Source: Luteibacter aegosomatissinici
GTDB lineage: Bacteria > Pseudomonadota > Gammaproteobacteria > Xanthomonadales > Rhodanobacteraceae
Length of the DNA stretch: 64,000 bases
Direction: 5' to 3'
NCBI RefSeq assembly: GCF_023078495.1
Contig: NZ_CP095742.1
Location: 3,596,001-3,660,000, forward strand
Shown: positions 1-10,464 of the stretch, in pieces
How positions within the stretch are numbered: the stretch's first letter is position 1
Layout: every line of letters begins with the position of its first letter
Program-made: the position numbers and the translations under genes
Notes under the pieces: generated by a model
Told to the model about the DNA's origin: nothing
Seen by the model: only the letters and a program-made list of their open reading frames with translations
Databases searched by the model: none

Positions 1-309
1 GTGCACCTTGGTCACCAGCGGGCACGTGGCGTCGAAGACGCGCAGGCCGCGCCGATCGGCTTCCTCGCGCACGGCCTTCGGCACGCCGTGGGCGCTGAAG
101 ATGACGGTGGAGTTATCAGGCACCTCGTCGAGTTCTTCCACGAACACGGCGCCATCGGCGCGCAGGCGCTCGACCACGTAGCGGTTGTGCACGACTTCGT
201 GGCGCACGTAGATGGGCGCGCCGTACGACTCGAGCGCGCGCTCCACGATCGCGATGGCGCGATCGACGCCGGCGCAGAAACCGCGGGGATTGGCGAGGAG
301 GATGTCCAA
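1..309 (-). CDS. ispH: 4-hydroxy-3-methylbut-2-enyl diphosphate reductase IspH, 3' end cut by window
   Basis: This is the last enzyme of the MEP isoprenoid pathway, a [4Fe-4S] enzyme that reduces HMBPP to IPP and DMAPP in the cytosol. The visible N-terminal 103 residues show the family opening [15 protein letters not shown], with the first cluster cysteine (about residue 12), then [13 protein letters not shown] and FSAHGV. The best start is a TTG at 309-307: it places the conserved motif at the family's usual distance, a GAGG lies about 7 nt upstream, and no in-frame ATG precedes it. It follows lspA by about 60 nt on the same strand, the usual ileS-lspA-ispH order but without an fkpB gene between. 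The C-terminal two thirds lie outside the window. Confidence 0.95.
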   Translation of the reverse strand, partial: MDILLANPRGFCAGVDRAIAIVERALESYGAPIYVRHEVVHNRYVVERLRADGAVFVEELDEVPDNSTVIFSAHGVPKAVREEADRRGLRVFDATCPLVTKVH

Positions 310-371
310 ATTGGCCTCGTGGCGGCCCGGGGGCCGCTGGTGGGGATGCCGCTGATTATCGCACGGCGGCG

Positions 372-872
372 TCAGGCTTTCTTCGGGCTGGCCTGGAACA
401 AGCTGAACACGATAAGGCCGAAGGCGCCGACGCTGATGGCGCAATCGGCCACGTTGAACACCGGGAAGGGGTAGCTGCCCAGGAACACCTGGATGAAGTC
501 CGTCACCTTGGCCGCGTGTATGCGATCGATGAGATTGCCCAGCGCGCCCGCGATGATCATGGCCAGGGGCACCGCGGTGCGCCAGTCGCCACGCGGCGTG
601 CGAGCCAGCCAGGTGGCCAGGATGGCGCTGACGCCCAGGGCCAGTACGGCAAAGAACCAACGCTGCCAGCCCGCGCTATCGGCCAGGAAGCTGAACGCGG
701 CGCCCGTGTTGAAGGTGAGCGTCCAGTACAGGAACCCCGGGATCACGGGGTGCGGCGTCTCGGCCGGCTGCAGCGCCACCAGCGCCCACCACTTGGTCAG
801 CTGGTCGGCCACGATCAGGCCGAGGGTGAGCCAGAGCCAGGAAAGGGCGTTGGGGCGGGGGCGGTTAGTCAT
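372..872 (-). CDS. lspA: Lipoprotein signal peptidase (signal peptidase II)
   Basis: This inner-membrane aspartyl peptidase cleaves the signal peptide of diacylglyceryl-modified prolipoproteins. The 166-residue length is normal and the protein has four hydrophobic segments. The catalytic aspartates are visible as Asp125 (KVTDFI) and Asp143 (FNVADCAI), with the conserved FNTGAAFSF and GNLIDR motifs before them. Lgt, which modifies the same substrates one step earlier, is encoded at 35082-35909. The gene lies about 90 nt downstream of ileS, with a REP-like palindrome in the gap, and was probably once cotranscribed with it. Confidence 0.97.
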   Translation of the reverse strand: MTNRPRPNALSWLWLTLGLIVADQLTKWWALVALQPAETPHPVIPGFLYWTLTFNTGAAFSFLADSAGWQRWFFAVLALGVSAILATWLARTPRGDWRTAVPLAMIIAGALGNLIDRIHAAKVTDFIQVFLGSYPFPVFNVADCAISVGAFGLIVFSLFQASPKKA

Positions 873-904
873 TCACAAAACCAGTTGATAGAGGGGTCTT
901 CTCC

Positions 905-952
905 TGTAGGAGCGCGCTTGCCCCCGAAGAGGGAGTAAACGCGCTCCTACAA
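905..952. repeat. REP-like inverted repeat pair
   Basis: TGTAGGAGCGCG at 905 is matched by its complement ending at 951, separated by non-palindromic sequence. It belongs to the dispersed family also seen at 7690, 13854, 16215, 21075, 23431, 32273, 33201, 34191 and 58083. It fills the ileS-lspA gap and has no T-tract. Confidence 0.75.
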
Positions 953-962
953 GGGGCGTGGC

Positions 963-3821
963 TTAGAACCAGCGGCGGTCTTCGCCCGGACCGGCCACGT
1001 TTTCCACGCAACGGCCGCAGATCTCCGGGTGGGCCGGATCGTGGCCCACGTCGGCGCGGTGCTGCCAGCAGCGGATGCACTTGGCCCAATCCGTGACAGA
1101 GGCCGAAACGTACACCTCGCCCTCTTCCAGCTCTACCTTCTCCGCCGTGGCCGGGCGGCCGTCGAGCGGTGCCAGGGCCACGTCCGAGGTGATGAAGAAG
1201 AAGCGCAATTCCTCCGACGACTCGGCGAGGGCCGACTGGGTGGCCAAATCCGCGTGCAGCGTGATCGTGGCATCCAGCGACGCGCCGATCTGGCCGGCCT
1301 TGCGCATGCCTTCGAGCACGCGCGAGGCGGTCTCGCGGATGGCGAGGAGCTTGCCCCACCATGCACGGGTTTCCGCGTCCTGGCGCACTTCGAGGCCTTC
1401 GTAGAAGGTCTCGAACAGCACCGATTCGCTACGCGAGCCCGGCATGTGCTGCCAGATCTCTTCCGCCGTGAAGCTCAGCATCGGCGCGATCCAGCGCACC
1501 ATGGCCTCGGCGATACGGTACATGGCGCTCTGCGCGCTGCGACGGCCACGGCTCTCCGTCGGCATCGTGTACAAGCGATCCTTGGTGACATCCAGGTAGA
1601 GCGCACCCAGCTCGGTGGTGCAGAAGTTCTGCACCCGCTGGACGATTTCCGGGAAGTCGTACCGCTCGTACGCGGCGACAATCGCGGCCTGCGTATCGGC
1701 AGCCTGTTGCACGGCCCACTGGTCGAGCGGGAGGCAAGCCTCGGTGGCAAGCAGGTGCTTGTCCGGGTCGAAGCCATCCAGGTTGCCGAGCAGGAAGCGC
1801 GCAGTGTTACGGATGCGACGATACGTATCGGCGACGCGCTTCAGGATCTCGTCCGACAGCGACATTTCGTTGCGGTAATCGGTGGAGCAGATCCACAGGC
1901 GCAGGATGTCCGCGCCCAGGGTCTTCATGATGTCCTGCGGCTCGATACCGTTGCCCAGTGACTTGGACATCTTGCGGCCCTGCGCATCCACGGTGAAGCC
2001 GTGGGTCAGCACATGGTCGTACGGCGCGCGCCCGTGGATGGCGGCCGAGGTGAGCAGCGATGACTGGAACCAGCCGCGGTGCTGGTCGGAGCCTTCCAGG
2101 TACATCACCTTGTATTCGCTGGCACCGCCAGCCTGCAGTTCGGGGCGCTGGCCCACGACCGCAAAATGGCTAACGCCGGAATCGAACCATACGTCGAGGA
2201 CGTCGGTCACCTTCTCATACTTGTCGGCGTCATCACCGATCAGCTCGCGCGGATCGAGGTTGAACCAGCTGTCGATGCCTTCGTGCGCGACCTTCTGCGC
2301 CACCTTCTCCATCAGGGCGACGGAATCCGGGTGCGGCTCGTGCGTGCTCTTGTCGACGAACAGCGTGATGGGCACGCCCCAGGTGCGCTGGCGCGAGATA
2401 CACCAGTCCGGGCGGCCCTCGACCATGCCGCGGATGCGCTCTTCGCCCCAGGCGGGCACCCAGCGCACCGACTTGATCGAGGTGAGCGCCGTATCGCGCA
2501 GGCCGGCGGTTTCCATGCCGATGAACCACTGCGGCGTGGCGCGGTAGATCACCGGGGTCTTGTGGCGCCAGCAATGCGGGTAGCTATGGGTGAGCTTCGC
2601 GAAGGCAAGCAGCACGCCGCGCGAGCGCAGCAGGTCGACGATGGCGTCGTTACCCTTCCAGATGTGCATGCCGGCGAACGTGACATCACCGGCCAGCGGC
2701 AGGTCGCTGCGATACACGCCGCGACCATCCACGTAATTGAGCGTGCCAATGCCGTACTGCTGGCCCACGGCAAAGTCTTCCGCACCGTGGTCGGGCGCGG
2801 TATGCACGGCGCCGGTACCGTCTTCATCCGAGACATGATCGCCCAGGATGATCGGCACGTGCTTGTCGTAGAACGGGTGCTTGAGCTGCTGGTTTTCCAG
2901 GGCCGCACCCTGCTTGCGGCCAAGCACGTTCACACCCTCCACACCGTAGCGTGCGAGTGCCTTCTCAACGAGCGCCGAGGCGACGACGAGCAGCACGCGA
3001 TTGCCATCGCGGGCCGGCCCCTCGACCAGCGCGTATTCGATTTCGCCACCCAGCGAGACCGCCTGGCTGGACGGCAGCGTCCACGGCGTGGTGGTCCAGA
3101 TCGGTACGGCAACGATCGCGTCGCCTACGTCCACGCCGAACTCGGCACCCATTTCCTTCGGATACACGGCGTCGTACGCCACGTCCACCGCCGGCGAGGT
3201 CTTGTCGGCGTATTCGATCTCGGCCTCGGCCAGCGCCGAACCGCAATCAAAACACCAGTACACGGGCTTCGCGCCGCGCACGACGTGGCCGTTATCGACG
3301 ATGCGCGCCAGGGCACGAATCATGTCGGCTTCGTACGTGAAATCGAGCGTGCGGTACGGCTTTTCCCAGTCGCCCAGGACGCCAAGGCGCTTGAAGTCCA
3401 TGCGCTGCAGATCGATCTGGGCCAGTGCGTATTCACGGCACTTCTGGCGGAAAGCGGCAGCGTCGAGCTTGTCACCCGCCTTGCCGAACTTCTTCTCGAT
3501 GGCGATTTCAATCGGCAGGCCATGGCAATCCCAGCCCGGCACGTACGGTGCGCGGTAGCCAGCGATCAGTTTGGATTTGACGATGACATCCTTCAGCACC
3601 TTGTTCACGGCGTGGCCAAGGTGGATCGCGCCGTTCGCATACGGCGGGCCGTCGTGCAGCACGAACACCTTGTCGCGCCCGGCGGTCTTTTCCTGGATCT
3701 GCTGGTAACGGCCGACACGCTCCCAGCCGGCAAGCCAGTTCGGCTCGCGCTTGGGCAGGTCGCCGCGCATCGGGAATTCCGTCTGCGGCAGGTTGATGGT
3801 GTTCTTGTAGTCCTGGGTCAT
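963..3821 (-). CDS. ileS: Isoleucyl-tRNA synthetase
   Basis: This class I aminoacyl-tRNA synthetase charges tRNA-Ile and edits misacylated valine. At 952 residues it is full length. The HIGH signature is HLGH at residues 67-70, the KMSKS loop is at 617-621, and the C-terminal zinc knuckle uses Cys915, Cys918, Cys935 and Cys938. The start chosen is the ATG at 3821, giving [20 protein letters not shown], typical of the family. An upstream in-frame ATG at 3854 would run into the end of ribF and is less likely. ribF ends 19 nt upstream, so the two are probably cotranscribed in the common ribF-ileS-lspA order. Confidence 0.98.
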   Translation of the reverse strand: MTQDYKNTINLPQTEFPMRGDLPKREPNWLAGWERVGRYQQIQEKTAGRDKVFVLHDGPPYANGAIHLGHAVNKVLKDVIVKSKLIAGYRAPYVPGWDCHGLPIEIAIEKKFGKAGDKLDAAAFRQKCREYALAQIDLQRMDFKRLGVLGDWEKPYRTLDFTYEADMIRALARIVDNGHVVRGAKPVYWCFDCGSALAEAEIEYADKTSPAVDVAYDAVYPKEMGAEFGVDVGDAIVAVPIWTTTPWTLPSSQAVSLGGEIEYALVEGPARDGNRVLLVVASALVEKALARYGVEGVNVLGRKQGAALENQQLKHPFYDKHVPIILGDHVSDEDGTGAVHTAPDHGAEDFAVGQQYGIGTLNYVDGRGVYRSDLPLAGDVTFAGMHIWKGNDAIVDLLRSRGVLLAFAKLTHSYPHCWRHKTPVIYRATPQWFIGMETAGLRDTALTSIKSVRWVPAWGEERIRGMVEGRPDWCISRQRTWGVPITLFVDKSTHEPHPDSVALMEKVAQKVAHEGIDSWFNLDPRELIGDDADKYEKVTDVLDVWFDSGVSHFAVVGQRPELQAGGASEYKVMYLEGSDQHRGWFQSSLLTSAAIHGRAPYDHVLTHGFTVDAQGRKMSKSLGNGIEPQDIMKTLGADILRLWICSTDYRNEMSLSDEILKRVADTYRRIRNTARFLLGNLDGFDPDKHLLATEACLPLDQWAVQQAADTQAAIVAAYERYDFPEIVQRVQNFCTTELGALYLDVTKDRLYTMPTESRGRRSAQSAMYRIAEAMVRWIAPMLSFTAEEIWQHMPGSRSESVLFETFYEGLEVRQDAETRAWWGKLLAIRETASRVLEGMRKAGQIGASLDATITLHADLATQSALAESSEELRFFFITSDVALAPLDGRPATAEKVELEEGEVYVSASVTDWAKCIRCWQHRADVGHDPAHPEICGRCVENVAGPGEDRRWF

Positions 3822-3840
3822 CGCTGGCAACCGTGGTGTG

Positions 3841-4797
3841 TCATGCATCGGCAAGGATGGGGTTCATCCCCAGGGCCTGCCGGGCGGCGCGTTCGTCCTG
3901 GCGCATCTGTGCGGTCAGGGCGTCCAGGCCGTCGAATTTTTCTTCATCGCGCAACTTCCGCACGAACTCCACGCCGATGCGCTGGCCGTAAAGGTCGCCG
4001 GAGAAATCGAACAGATGGGCTTCGAGCAAAGGTTCGCTTACTTCGTTCACCGTGGGACGGAAGCCCAGGCTGGCCACGCCAGGCCAACTGCACGGGCCAT
4101 CGCCAATACCGATGCGCACCGCGAAAATCCCCTGGATGGGGCTGACGCGGTCGCGCAGGTGCACGTTGGCGGTGGGGTAACCCAGCTCGCGGCCAAGCTG
4201 CTTGCCGTGTTCCACGTGCCCGTCGATCACGAACGGCCGCCCGAGCAGCACGCCGGCATCGGCGAAACGGCTTTCGGCGAGCAGCGTTCGCACCTTTGAC
4301 GACGAGACCCGCTCGCCATCGACCAGCACCGGGGCCACGGCATGGGCGGTGAAGCCCAGCTCCGCGCCCATCGATTGCAGCAGGGCAAAGTCGCCGCCGC
4401 GACGGTGGCCGAAGCGGAAATCCTCGCCCACCCATACCTCGCGGGCGGCGAGCCGGCCGACGATGACCTGGCGCACGAAGTCTTCGGCGGACATCTTCGT
4501 CAGGGCCTCATCGAAGCGCAGGGAAAGCAGCTCCACGATGCCGGCGGCAGCCATGCCCTCCGCCTTCTCGCGCACGCCGGAGAGGCGCGCCACCGGCTCC
4601 TTCGAAAAGAAGGCACGCGGCAAGGGATCGAAGGTGATGACGGCCGGGGCCAGTCCCTTGTCCGCGGCGCGCTGGCGCACCTCGGCAAGGATCGCCTGGT
4701 GGCCCAGGTGCAGGCCATCGAACGCACCGATGGCGACGACGCTACCCTGGGGCGTCAGGCAGGCACCATCCACGTCGCGATGCAGTCGCAGCGTCAT
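3841..4797 (-). CDS. ribF: Bifunctional riboflavin kinase / FAD synthetase
   Basis: RibF phosphorylates riboflavin to FMN and adenylates FMN to FAD. The 318-residue protein has an N-terminal adenylyltransferase domain beginning [15 protein letters not shown] (the GxFDGxHxGH nucleotide-binding motif, about residues 17-31) and a C-terminal kinase domain with [11 protein letters not shown]. The open frame extends upstream, but that part reads as low-complexity shadow; the ATG at 4797 gives the family N-terminus [11 protein letters not shown]. It sits between murJ (about 100 nt upstream, same strand) and ileS. Confidence 0.97.
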   Translation of the reverse strand: MTLRLHRDVDGACLTPQGSVVAIGAFDGLHLGHQAILAEVRQRAADKGLAPAVITFDPLPRAFFSKEPVARLSGVREKAEGMAAAGIVELLSLRFDEALTKMSAEDFVRQVIVGRLAAREVWVGEDFRFGHRRGGDFALLQSMGAELGFTAHAVAPVLVDGERVSSSKVRTLLAESRFADAGVLLGRPFVIDGHVEHGKQLGRELGYPTANVHLRDRVSPIQGIFAVRIGIGDGPCSWPGVASLGFRPTVNEVSEPLLEAHLFDFSGDLYGQRIGVEFVRKLRDEEKFDGLDALTAQMRQDERAARQALGMNPILADA

Positions 4798-4894
4798 GCG
4801 TGGCCGCCTTGGGGTCGATGCGGAATAAAAGCCATCGGGCCAGTATAGCGGCCCCATTGCGCCGCACAATGCGTGCGCCAGCGCCGTGGGCGGC

Positions 4895-6502
4895 TTAACG
4901 GGCGCGAAGCTCGCCGGGCCGGAAACCCATGGCGAAAAGGGCCGCCACGTATGAGCCGCCACCAGCGCAAACCAGCACGGCCAGGCGCCCTACCCGCGTC
5001 CATTTTTCGACCCCGCTCCATTCCGGCCAGACATACAGACCCGCCAGCAGCACGGCGGACATCACGCCACAGGCGACGGCGAGCCGAACGATGTGCCGGC
5101 CCCAGCCCGGTTGGCGCTCATACACCCCCGCCTTGCCCAGCCAGCGCCAGAGCAGGCCCAGGTTGATATAGCTGGCGATGGCGCTGGCCATGCCCAGGGC
5201 CATGTGCAGGCCCGGGATGGTCGCAATGGCCTGCAACCACGAGCCCTCCTTCTGGGCAGGGGTACCCCACAGGGCGACCAGCAGGGCCAGGCACAGCACG
5301 TTGAGCACCATGTTCGACACCAGCGAGGCCACACCCGCCCGCACCGGCGTCTTTGTGTCCTTGCGGGCGTAAAAAGCCGGCAGCACGACCTTCACCATGG
5401 CGAAGGCCGGCAGGCCAAAGCTGAGGGCGGTGATCGACAGCGAGGCCATCTTCGTATCGAACGCGGTGAACCGGCCGTTCTGGAAGATCGTGGCCACCAG
5501 CGGGAACGAGAGGATCATCAAGGCGAACATGGCCGGCACCGCGATCAGCAGCGTGGTGCGCAGGCCCCAGTCGAGGGCACGGGAGAAACCATCCCGGTCA
5601 CTGGCCACATGGTGCCGGGAAAGCGAAGGCAGGATGACCGTGCCAAGGGCCACGCCGAACACGCCCAGTGGCAGCTCCAGGAAGCGGTCCGCCTGGGAGA
5701 GCCAACTCTGCGAGCCGGCGATCAGCAACGAAGCGATGATCGTATCCAGCAGCAGGTTGATCTGCGCCACCGATGAGCCAAACAGGGTCGGCACCATCAG
5801 GCGCATGATCCGGCGCACATCCGGCGACTGCCAGCCCCAGCGTGGCAGGGTCAGCAGGTCGAGCTGGCGCAGGGCCGGAAGCTGGAACGCCAGCTGGAGT
5901 ATGCCCGCCACGAGGATCGCCCAGCCCATGGCCATGATCGGCGTGTGCAGCATCGGTGCCAGCCACAGCGCGCCGGCAATCATGCACAGGTTGAGGATCA
6001 CCGGCGTCAGCGCCGGCAGGCCAAAACGATGGAAGCTATTAAGCGCCCCGCCGCTCAGGGCGGTCAGCGAGACGAACAGCAGGAAGGGAAACGTCAGGCG
6101 GAGCAGGTCCACCGTCAGGTCGAACTTGCCCGGCTCATTCACCGCGCCGGGCGAAAACAGCGCCGTGACCTGCGGGGCGAAGATGATGCCGATGGCCGTG
6201 ACCAGCAAGAGCACGCCGCCGAGGGTGCCCGAGGTCCGGGCCATCAGGTCCTTCAGCTCCGCATGGGTGCGGGTTTCCTTAACCTCGGTGAAGACCGGCA
6301 CAAAGGCCGTGGAAAAGGAGCCCTCGGCAAACAGCCGGCGCATGAAGTTCGGGATGCGGAACGCCACGAAAAAGGCGTCGGTGGCCGCATTGGCACCGAA
6401 CGAGTGGGCGATGGACATGTCGCGGACCAGGCCGAGCACGCGCGAAACCATGGTCATGCTGCTGAAGGACAGCATGCTGCGTAAGAGGCTGGGAGCTTTC
6501 AT
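4895..6502 (-). CDS. murJ: Lipid II flippase MurJ
   Basis: MurJ (MviN) is an inner-membrane MOP-superfamily flippase that carries lipid II to the periplasmic face for peptidoglycan synthesis. The 535-residue protein has about 14 hydrophobic segments. Family features near the N-terminus include MVSRVLGLVRD, followed by the AFFVAFRIPNFMRRLFAEGSF region (about residues 45-65). The ATG at 6502 is preferred because the upstream extension is not membrane-like and MKAPSLLRSML is a typical opening. It is divergent from rpsT, the gene pair seen in many gammaproteobacteria, and leads into ribF. Confidence 0.97.
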   Translation of the reverse strand: MKAPSLLRSMLSFSSMTMVSRVLGLVRDMSIAHSFGANAATDAFFVAFRIPNFMRRLFAEGSFSTAFVPVFTEVKETRTHAELKDLMARTSGTLGGVLLLVTAIGIIFAPQVTALFSPGAVNEPGKFDLTVDLLRLTFPFLLFVSLTALSGGALNSFHRFGLPALTPVILNLCMIAGALWLAPMLHTPIMAMGWAILVAGILQLAFQLPALRQLDLLTLPRWGWQSPDVRRIMRLMVPTLFGSSVAQINLLLDTIIASLLIAGSQSWLSQADRFLELPLGVFGVALGTVILPSLSRHHVASDRDGFSRALDWGLRTTLLIAVPAMFALMILSFPLVATIFQNGRFTAFDTKMASLSITALSFGLPAFAMVKVVLPAFYARKDTKTPVRAGVASLVSNMVLNVLCLALLVALWGTPAQKEGSWLQAIATIPGLHMALGMASAIASYINLGLLWRWLGKAGVYERQPGWGRHIVRLAVACGVMSAVLLAGLYVWPEWSGVEKWTRVGRLAVLVCAGGGSYVAALFAMGFRPGELRAR

Positions 6503-6634
6503 CCGTACCTGGGGCCGCCGATAAACCGCTAGTTTGACAAAGGCGGGCGGGCGCGGGACAGTCCTCATTCTGGATTTTCCCGGGCAGCCCCCGGGGCACC
6601 TGCCCGCCCGGCCTCCCGCGCGGGGGCTAACCTA

Positions 6635-6663
6635 TTGACGCAGCCCCAGTTTGGCCGCAAAAT
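6635..6663 (+). promoter_or_regulatory. Putative sigma70 promoter of rpsT
   Basis: TTGACG at 6635-6640 and CAAAAT at 6658-6663 are separated by 17 nt. The -35 is near consensus and the -10 matches 4 of 6 positions. Transcription would begin about 35 nt upstream of the rpsT start. Confidence 0.5.
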
Positions 6664-6704
6664 GGGCGTCTTTCTTAAAACCCACCGAACACTGGAGCTT
6701 TACC

Positions 6705-6968
6705 TTGGCCAACATCAAGTCCGCGAAGAAGCGTGCGCGTCAGTCGGAGCAGCGCCGGCTGCGCAACGTCAGCGCGCGTTCCATGGTGCGTTCCGCACTG
6801 AAGAAGGTCGTCAAGGCGATCGACGCCAAGGATAAGGCAGCCGCTGCCTCCGCTTACGCCGTCGCCGTGCCGGTCATGGATCGCTACGCCGCCCGCGGCC
6901 TGATCCACAAGAACAAGGCTGCTCGCCACAAGAGCCGCCTGAACGCGAAGATCCGCGACCTGGCTTAA
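6705..6968 (+). CDS. rpsT: 30S ribosomal protein S20
   Basis: S20 is a small basic protein that binds 16S rRNA in the 30S body. The 87-residue product begins [17 protein letters not shown] after the initiator, the family signature. The start is a TTG at 6705 with GGAG about 7 nt upstream; the in-frame ATG at 6651 would add 18 residues absent from S20 proteins. A UUG start is also known for E. coli rpsT, where it contributes to autogenous translational control, so the same may hold here. It is monocistronic, with its own promoter and a strong terminator. Confidence 0.97.
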   Translation: MANIKSAKKRARQSEQRRLRNVSARSMVRSALKKVVKAIDAKDKAAAASAYAVAVPVMDRYAARGLIHKNKAARHKSRLNAKIRDLA

Positions 6969-6993
6969 CGCCTGCGCGACATCGCTGTTCACG

Positions 6994-7020
6994 AAAAAGC
7001 CGGCGCAAGCCGGCTTTTTT
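6994..7020 (+). terminator. Rho-independent terminator of rpsT
   Basis: A GCCGGC / GCCGGC hairpin with a GCAA loop is flanked by an A-run and followed by six T residues. It starts 25 nt after the rpsT stop codon. Confidence 0.93.
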
Positions 7021-7055
7021 GTTGCCCGCCGTACCCCGCCCAACCGGGCGGCCAC

Positions 7056-7634
7056 TCAGGCGGCTGGCGGAAATCCAAAGTACTCGCCGTGGACGCGGGC
7101 ACCCCGCGGAATCTCACGGAACAGCTTGACGATAAGCAGTACATCGCCCGAAGCGGCCAGTCCGTTCATGATCGACAGCGTGGCCAGGAAAGGCACCACC
7201 GCCGCCGGCACATAGGGCGAGATGGCCCACGGCAGCACCGTAAGGAACACGATCGGCGCAACCAGCGTCCATGCCAGCCTTCCACGGGACTGCTCACCGT
7301 TGTAGCTCGCATAGAACAGGAAATTCTTGGGCAGCACACCCACGACCGACTGGCTCGAAAAACCAGCGTAAGGGTGCGACAGCAAGTGAACCAGTTCGTG
7401 AATGACGATCACGCCCAGCAAGGTGGGGATAAAAATCTCGGGGGGCTGGTCGAATGTGCCAAACACAATCGCGTTCGGCCACAGTGAACGCCACGAGAGA
7501 TAAAGCAGGGGTCCTACGATCACGATACCGATGATCATCGCAATGACGTGTACGCGCGAGTAGTCCGTGACCAGCTTCGTTTTATCGGAAAGCTGGCACT
7601 CCACGATCGGCGGCATACCCATTCTGAAACGCAT
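7056..7634 (-). CDS. DUF3267-type membrane metalloprotease-like protein
   Basis: This is a 192-residue membrane protein of unknown substrate. It has hydrophobic segments near residues 28-50, 65-85, 115-140 and 145-165. The second carries VIHELVHLLSHP, an HExxH zinc-protease motif of the kind found in DUF3267 proteins. The ATG at 7634 was chosen over the longer frame because a GAGG lies 6 nt upstream. It is transcribed toward the rpsT terminator, downstream of obgE with a REP palindrome between, and is probably a separate unit. Proteolytic activity is inferred from the motif only. Confidence 0.75.
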   Translation of the reverse strand: MRFRMGMPPIVECQLSDKTKLVTDYSRVHVIAMIIGIVIVGPLLYLSWRSLWPNAIVFGTFDQPPEIFIPTLLGVIVIHELVHLLSHPYAGFSSQSVVGVLPKNFLFYASYNGEQSRGRLAWTLVAPIVFLTVLPWAISPYVPAAVVPFLATLSIMNGLAASGDVLLIVKLFREIPRGARVHGEYFGFPPAA

Positions 7635-7689
7635 CCTTGGCCTCGTCGAGTGTGGACGACTGGGGATTGCCATATTTACTGTCGCGCCA

Positions 7690-7714
7690 ATCGCGCGCAA
7701 GCGCGCTCCTACAG
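7690..7714. repeat. REP-like element, single copy
   Basis: One arm and hairpin of the dispersed family, reading ATCGCGCGCAAGCGCGCTCC and then TACAG, in the orientation opposite to the copy at 23431. It lies between the DUF3267 gene and the 3' end of obgE. Confidence 0.8.
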
Positions 7715-7744
7715 AAACAGGTTGGCGCGCCAGGAATCGCCGCC

Positions 7745-8842
<1,098 letters not shown>

Positions 8843-8850
8843 TTACAAAC

Positions 8851-8880
8851 GAAAAGCCCCGCCGTGGGGCGGGGCCTTCG
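8851..8880 (-). terminator. Terminator or attenuator between rpmA and obgE
   Basis: On the minus strand a perfect GCCCCGCC/GGCGGGGC hairpin is followed by TTTTCG. It lies just after the rpmA stop and before obgE, so it could end most ribosomal-protein transcripts and lower obgE expression. Confidence 0.8.
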
Positions 8881-8898
8881 TTATCGCGCCGGGGCGAA

Positions 8899-9156
8899 TT
8901 ACGCCTGGACGACGTCGACGAACTTGCGGCCCTTGTCGCCGCGGGTCTTGAAGGCAACGGTGCCATCGACCAGCGCGAACAGGGTGTGGTCGCGGCCGAG
9001 GCCGACGCCCACGCCGGCGTGGAACTTGGTGCCACGCTGACGAACGATGATGTTGCCGGCTTCAACAGCCTGGCCGCCATAGATCTTCACACCGAGATAC
9101 TTCGGGTTCGAATCGCGACCGTTACGGCTGGAACCTACGCCTTTTTTATGTGCCAT
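8899..9156 (-). CDS. rpmA: 50S ribosomal protein L27
   Basis: L27 lies near the peptidyl-transferase centre, where its N-terminal tail contacts the tRNA 3' ends. The 85-residue product starts [24 protein letters not shown], the expected mature-type N-terminus with no cleavable extension. It is 21 nt downstream of rplU and preceded by a good GGAGGATAT ribosome-binding site. Confidence 0.98.
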   Translation of the reverse strand: MAHKKGVGSSRNGRDSNPKYLGVKIYGGQAVEAGNIIVRQRGTKFHAGVGVGLGRDHTLFALVDGTVAFKTRGDKGRKFVDVVQA

Positions 9157-9177
9157 GACTCAATATCCTCCGGCGAC

Positions 9178-9492
9178 TCAGGCGTTGATGCCCGTGATCT
9201 CGATTTCGGTGTAATGCTGACGGTGACCCTGCGTGCGCTTGTAGTGCTTGCGACGACGGAACTTGATGATGCGGATCTTATCGGCGCGGCCGTGGGCGCG
9301 GATCTTCGCGCTGACGGTGGCACCAGCGACCAGCGGGGCGCCAACGGTGATGGATTCGCCTTCGCCGACGAGGAGGACTTCCTCGAACGTGAAGGTTGCA
9401 TCGACTTCGGCGGGGAGCAGCTCGACGCGCAGGACTTCGCCCTGCATAACGCGGTACTGCTTGCCACCGGTCTTGATGACTGCGTAGCTCAT
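9178..9492 (-). CDS. rplU: 50S ribosomal protein L21
   Basis: L21 binds 23S rRNA in the large subunit. The 104-residue product begins [19 protein letters not shown] and has the conserved [21 protein letters not shown] stretch near the end, cut here at 20 residues. It is the first gene of rplU-rpmA-obgE and has a strong promoter about 65 nt upstream. Confidence 0.98.
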   Translation of the reverse strand: MSYAVIKTGGKQYRVMQGEVLRVELLPAEVDATFTFEEVLLVGEGESITVGAPLVAGATVSAKIRAHGRADKIRIIKFRRRKHYKRTQGHRQHYTEIEITGINA

Positions 9493-9555
9493 GGTGGATT
9501 CCTGTTACTGGTTATGTAGTTCTTTTTAGGGTGTTGCGGGTGTTACGAACCGCGA

Positions 9556-9585
9556 ATTATAGCGGAGCCGAAAAGGCAAGGTCAA
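9556..9585 (-). promoter_or_regulatory. Sigma70 promoter of rplU-rpmA
   Basis: On the minus strand TTGACC (9585-9580) and a perfect TATAAT (9561-9556) are separated by 18 nt. It is the closest match to consensus seen in the window, consistent with a highly expressed ribosomal operon. Confidence 0.8.
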
Positions 9586-9658
9586 TCAGGTGGTTAACTT
9601 TCGGACGAGTTCCAGTCAGTGACATGGTTAGCTTATAAATCAAGGCCTTACGATTACT

Positions 9659-9754
9659 TGTAGAAGCCCACCCTGTGGGCGACATCTTTCGCCCATTCGC
9701 CACGGGCCGTTCAGTGCCCCGCGAAAGACGTCGCCCACAGGGTGGGCTCCTACA
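9659..9754. repeat. Long inverted repeat of a second REP type
   Basis: Outer arms of about 25 bases begin TGTAGAAGCCCACCCTGTGG and end with the complement, at 9659 and 9754. An inner pair (ATCTTTCGC / GCGAAAGACG) extends the structure. The core CCCACCCTGTGGG differs from the GCGCGCTTGCGCGC core of the other copies, so this is a separate subtype. It lies just downstream of the DUF2059 gene and has no T-tract. Confidence 0.8.
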
Positions 9755-9758
9755 CCGG

Positions 9759-10292
9759 TTATTTCTTCTTGGCCGGGGCGGGAGCGGGAGCGGGGGCCGG
9801 GGTGGCCGGCTTGGCCGCGGCGCCCGTAGCCGGGCACTGGCCCTGGGCGTTCAGGGTGCCCTGGCTCTGCAGCTGGCTGATCATCTGCTGGCCGCGCTCC
9901 TGGCCCCACTGCTTGCCCACCTGCATGCCCTCGGCCATGGTGGCCGGCATCTGGGTGATTACCTTCTGGCCCAGGGGGGATTTGTAAAACTTGAGCAGGC
10001 CGTCGATATCTTCAGCCGTGAAATGCTTCTGGTAGACCGGCACCATGCGGCCGATCAACTGGGTGGTGGCGTTGGCATCCACGAAGCCCTGCCAGTAGCT
10101 GGCCGGCACGCACGGCAGCGCACTGGCCATAACCCCGGCCATCTGGCTGTTCATCTGGCTGAGCATGCGGCCCATGCCCACGGCATCCATCAACTGGCGC
10201 ACCTGCGCCTCGCTCGGGGGGGCCGCCATGGCCTGCCCTGCCGCACACGTCGCCAGCACCAGGCCGGCAGCGATCCCTGTCCATTTACGCAT
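9759..10292 (-). CDS. Exported DUF2059-type protein
   Basis: This is a 177-residue periplasmic protein of unknown function. A signal peptide covers residues 1-23 (ending AAGQAMA). The body resembles DUF2059, with LMDAVGMGRMLSQMNSQM and the FYKSPLGQKV segment typical of that domain (about residues 105-125). The last 25 residues are a low-complexity Pro-Ala repeat ending in KKK, perhaps a linker or a wall-interacting tail. It stands alone between a REP structure and the divergent uvrA. The domain name is by resemblance only. Confidence 0.8.
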   Translation of the reverse strand: MRKWTGIAAGLVLATCAAGQAMAAPPSEAQVRQLMDAVGMGRMLSQMNSQMAGVMASALPCVPASYWQGFVDANATTQLIGRMVPVYQKHFTAEDIDGLLKFYKSPLGQKVITQMPATMAEGMQVGKQWGQERGQQMISQLQSQGTLNAQGQCPATGAAAKPATPAPAPAPAPAKKK

Positions 10293-10464
10293 GGTATGTC
10301 CTCTTCACGGTGGAAAGACGGGCCCCAAAACCGGGGGCCGGGCCATGGTAGCCGGGTGGCGACCATCCGGACACAAGGCTTGTGCTGAACCGTCATAAGT
10401 CGATGTGAAATGAAGGCTTGACGCCCTTGGTATAGTCGTCCTCTTCCCCCATTTTTGTCGGCAC

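Noticed and set aside
2079-4145. 688-codon plus-strand frame opposite ileS and ribF
   Set aside because: Shadow frame: low-complexity His/Arg/Ala protein opposite two conserved genes.
10417-10436. TTGACG and TATAGT before uvrA as a promoter
   Set aside because: The hexamers are only 8 nt apart, too close for a sigma70 promoter. TATAGT alone may be a -10, but no -35 or LexA box was found.
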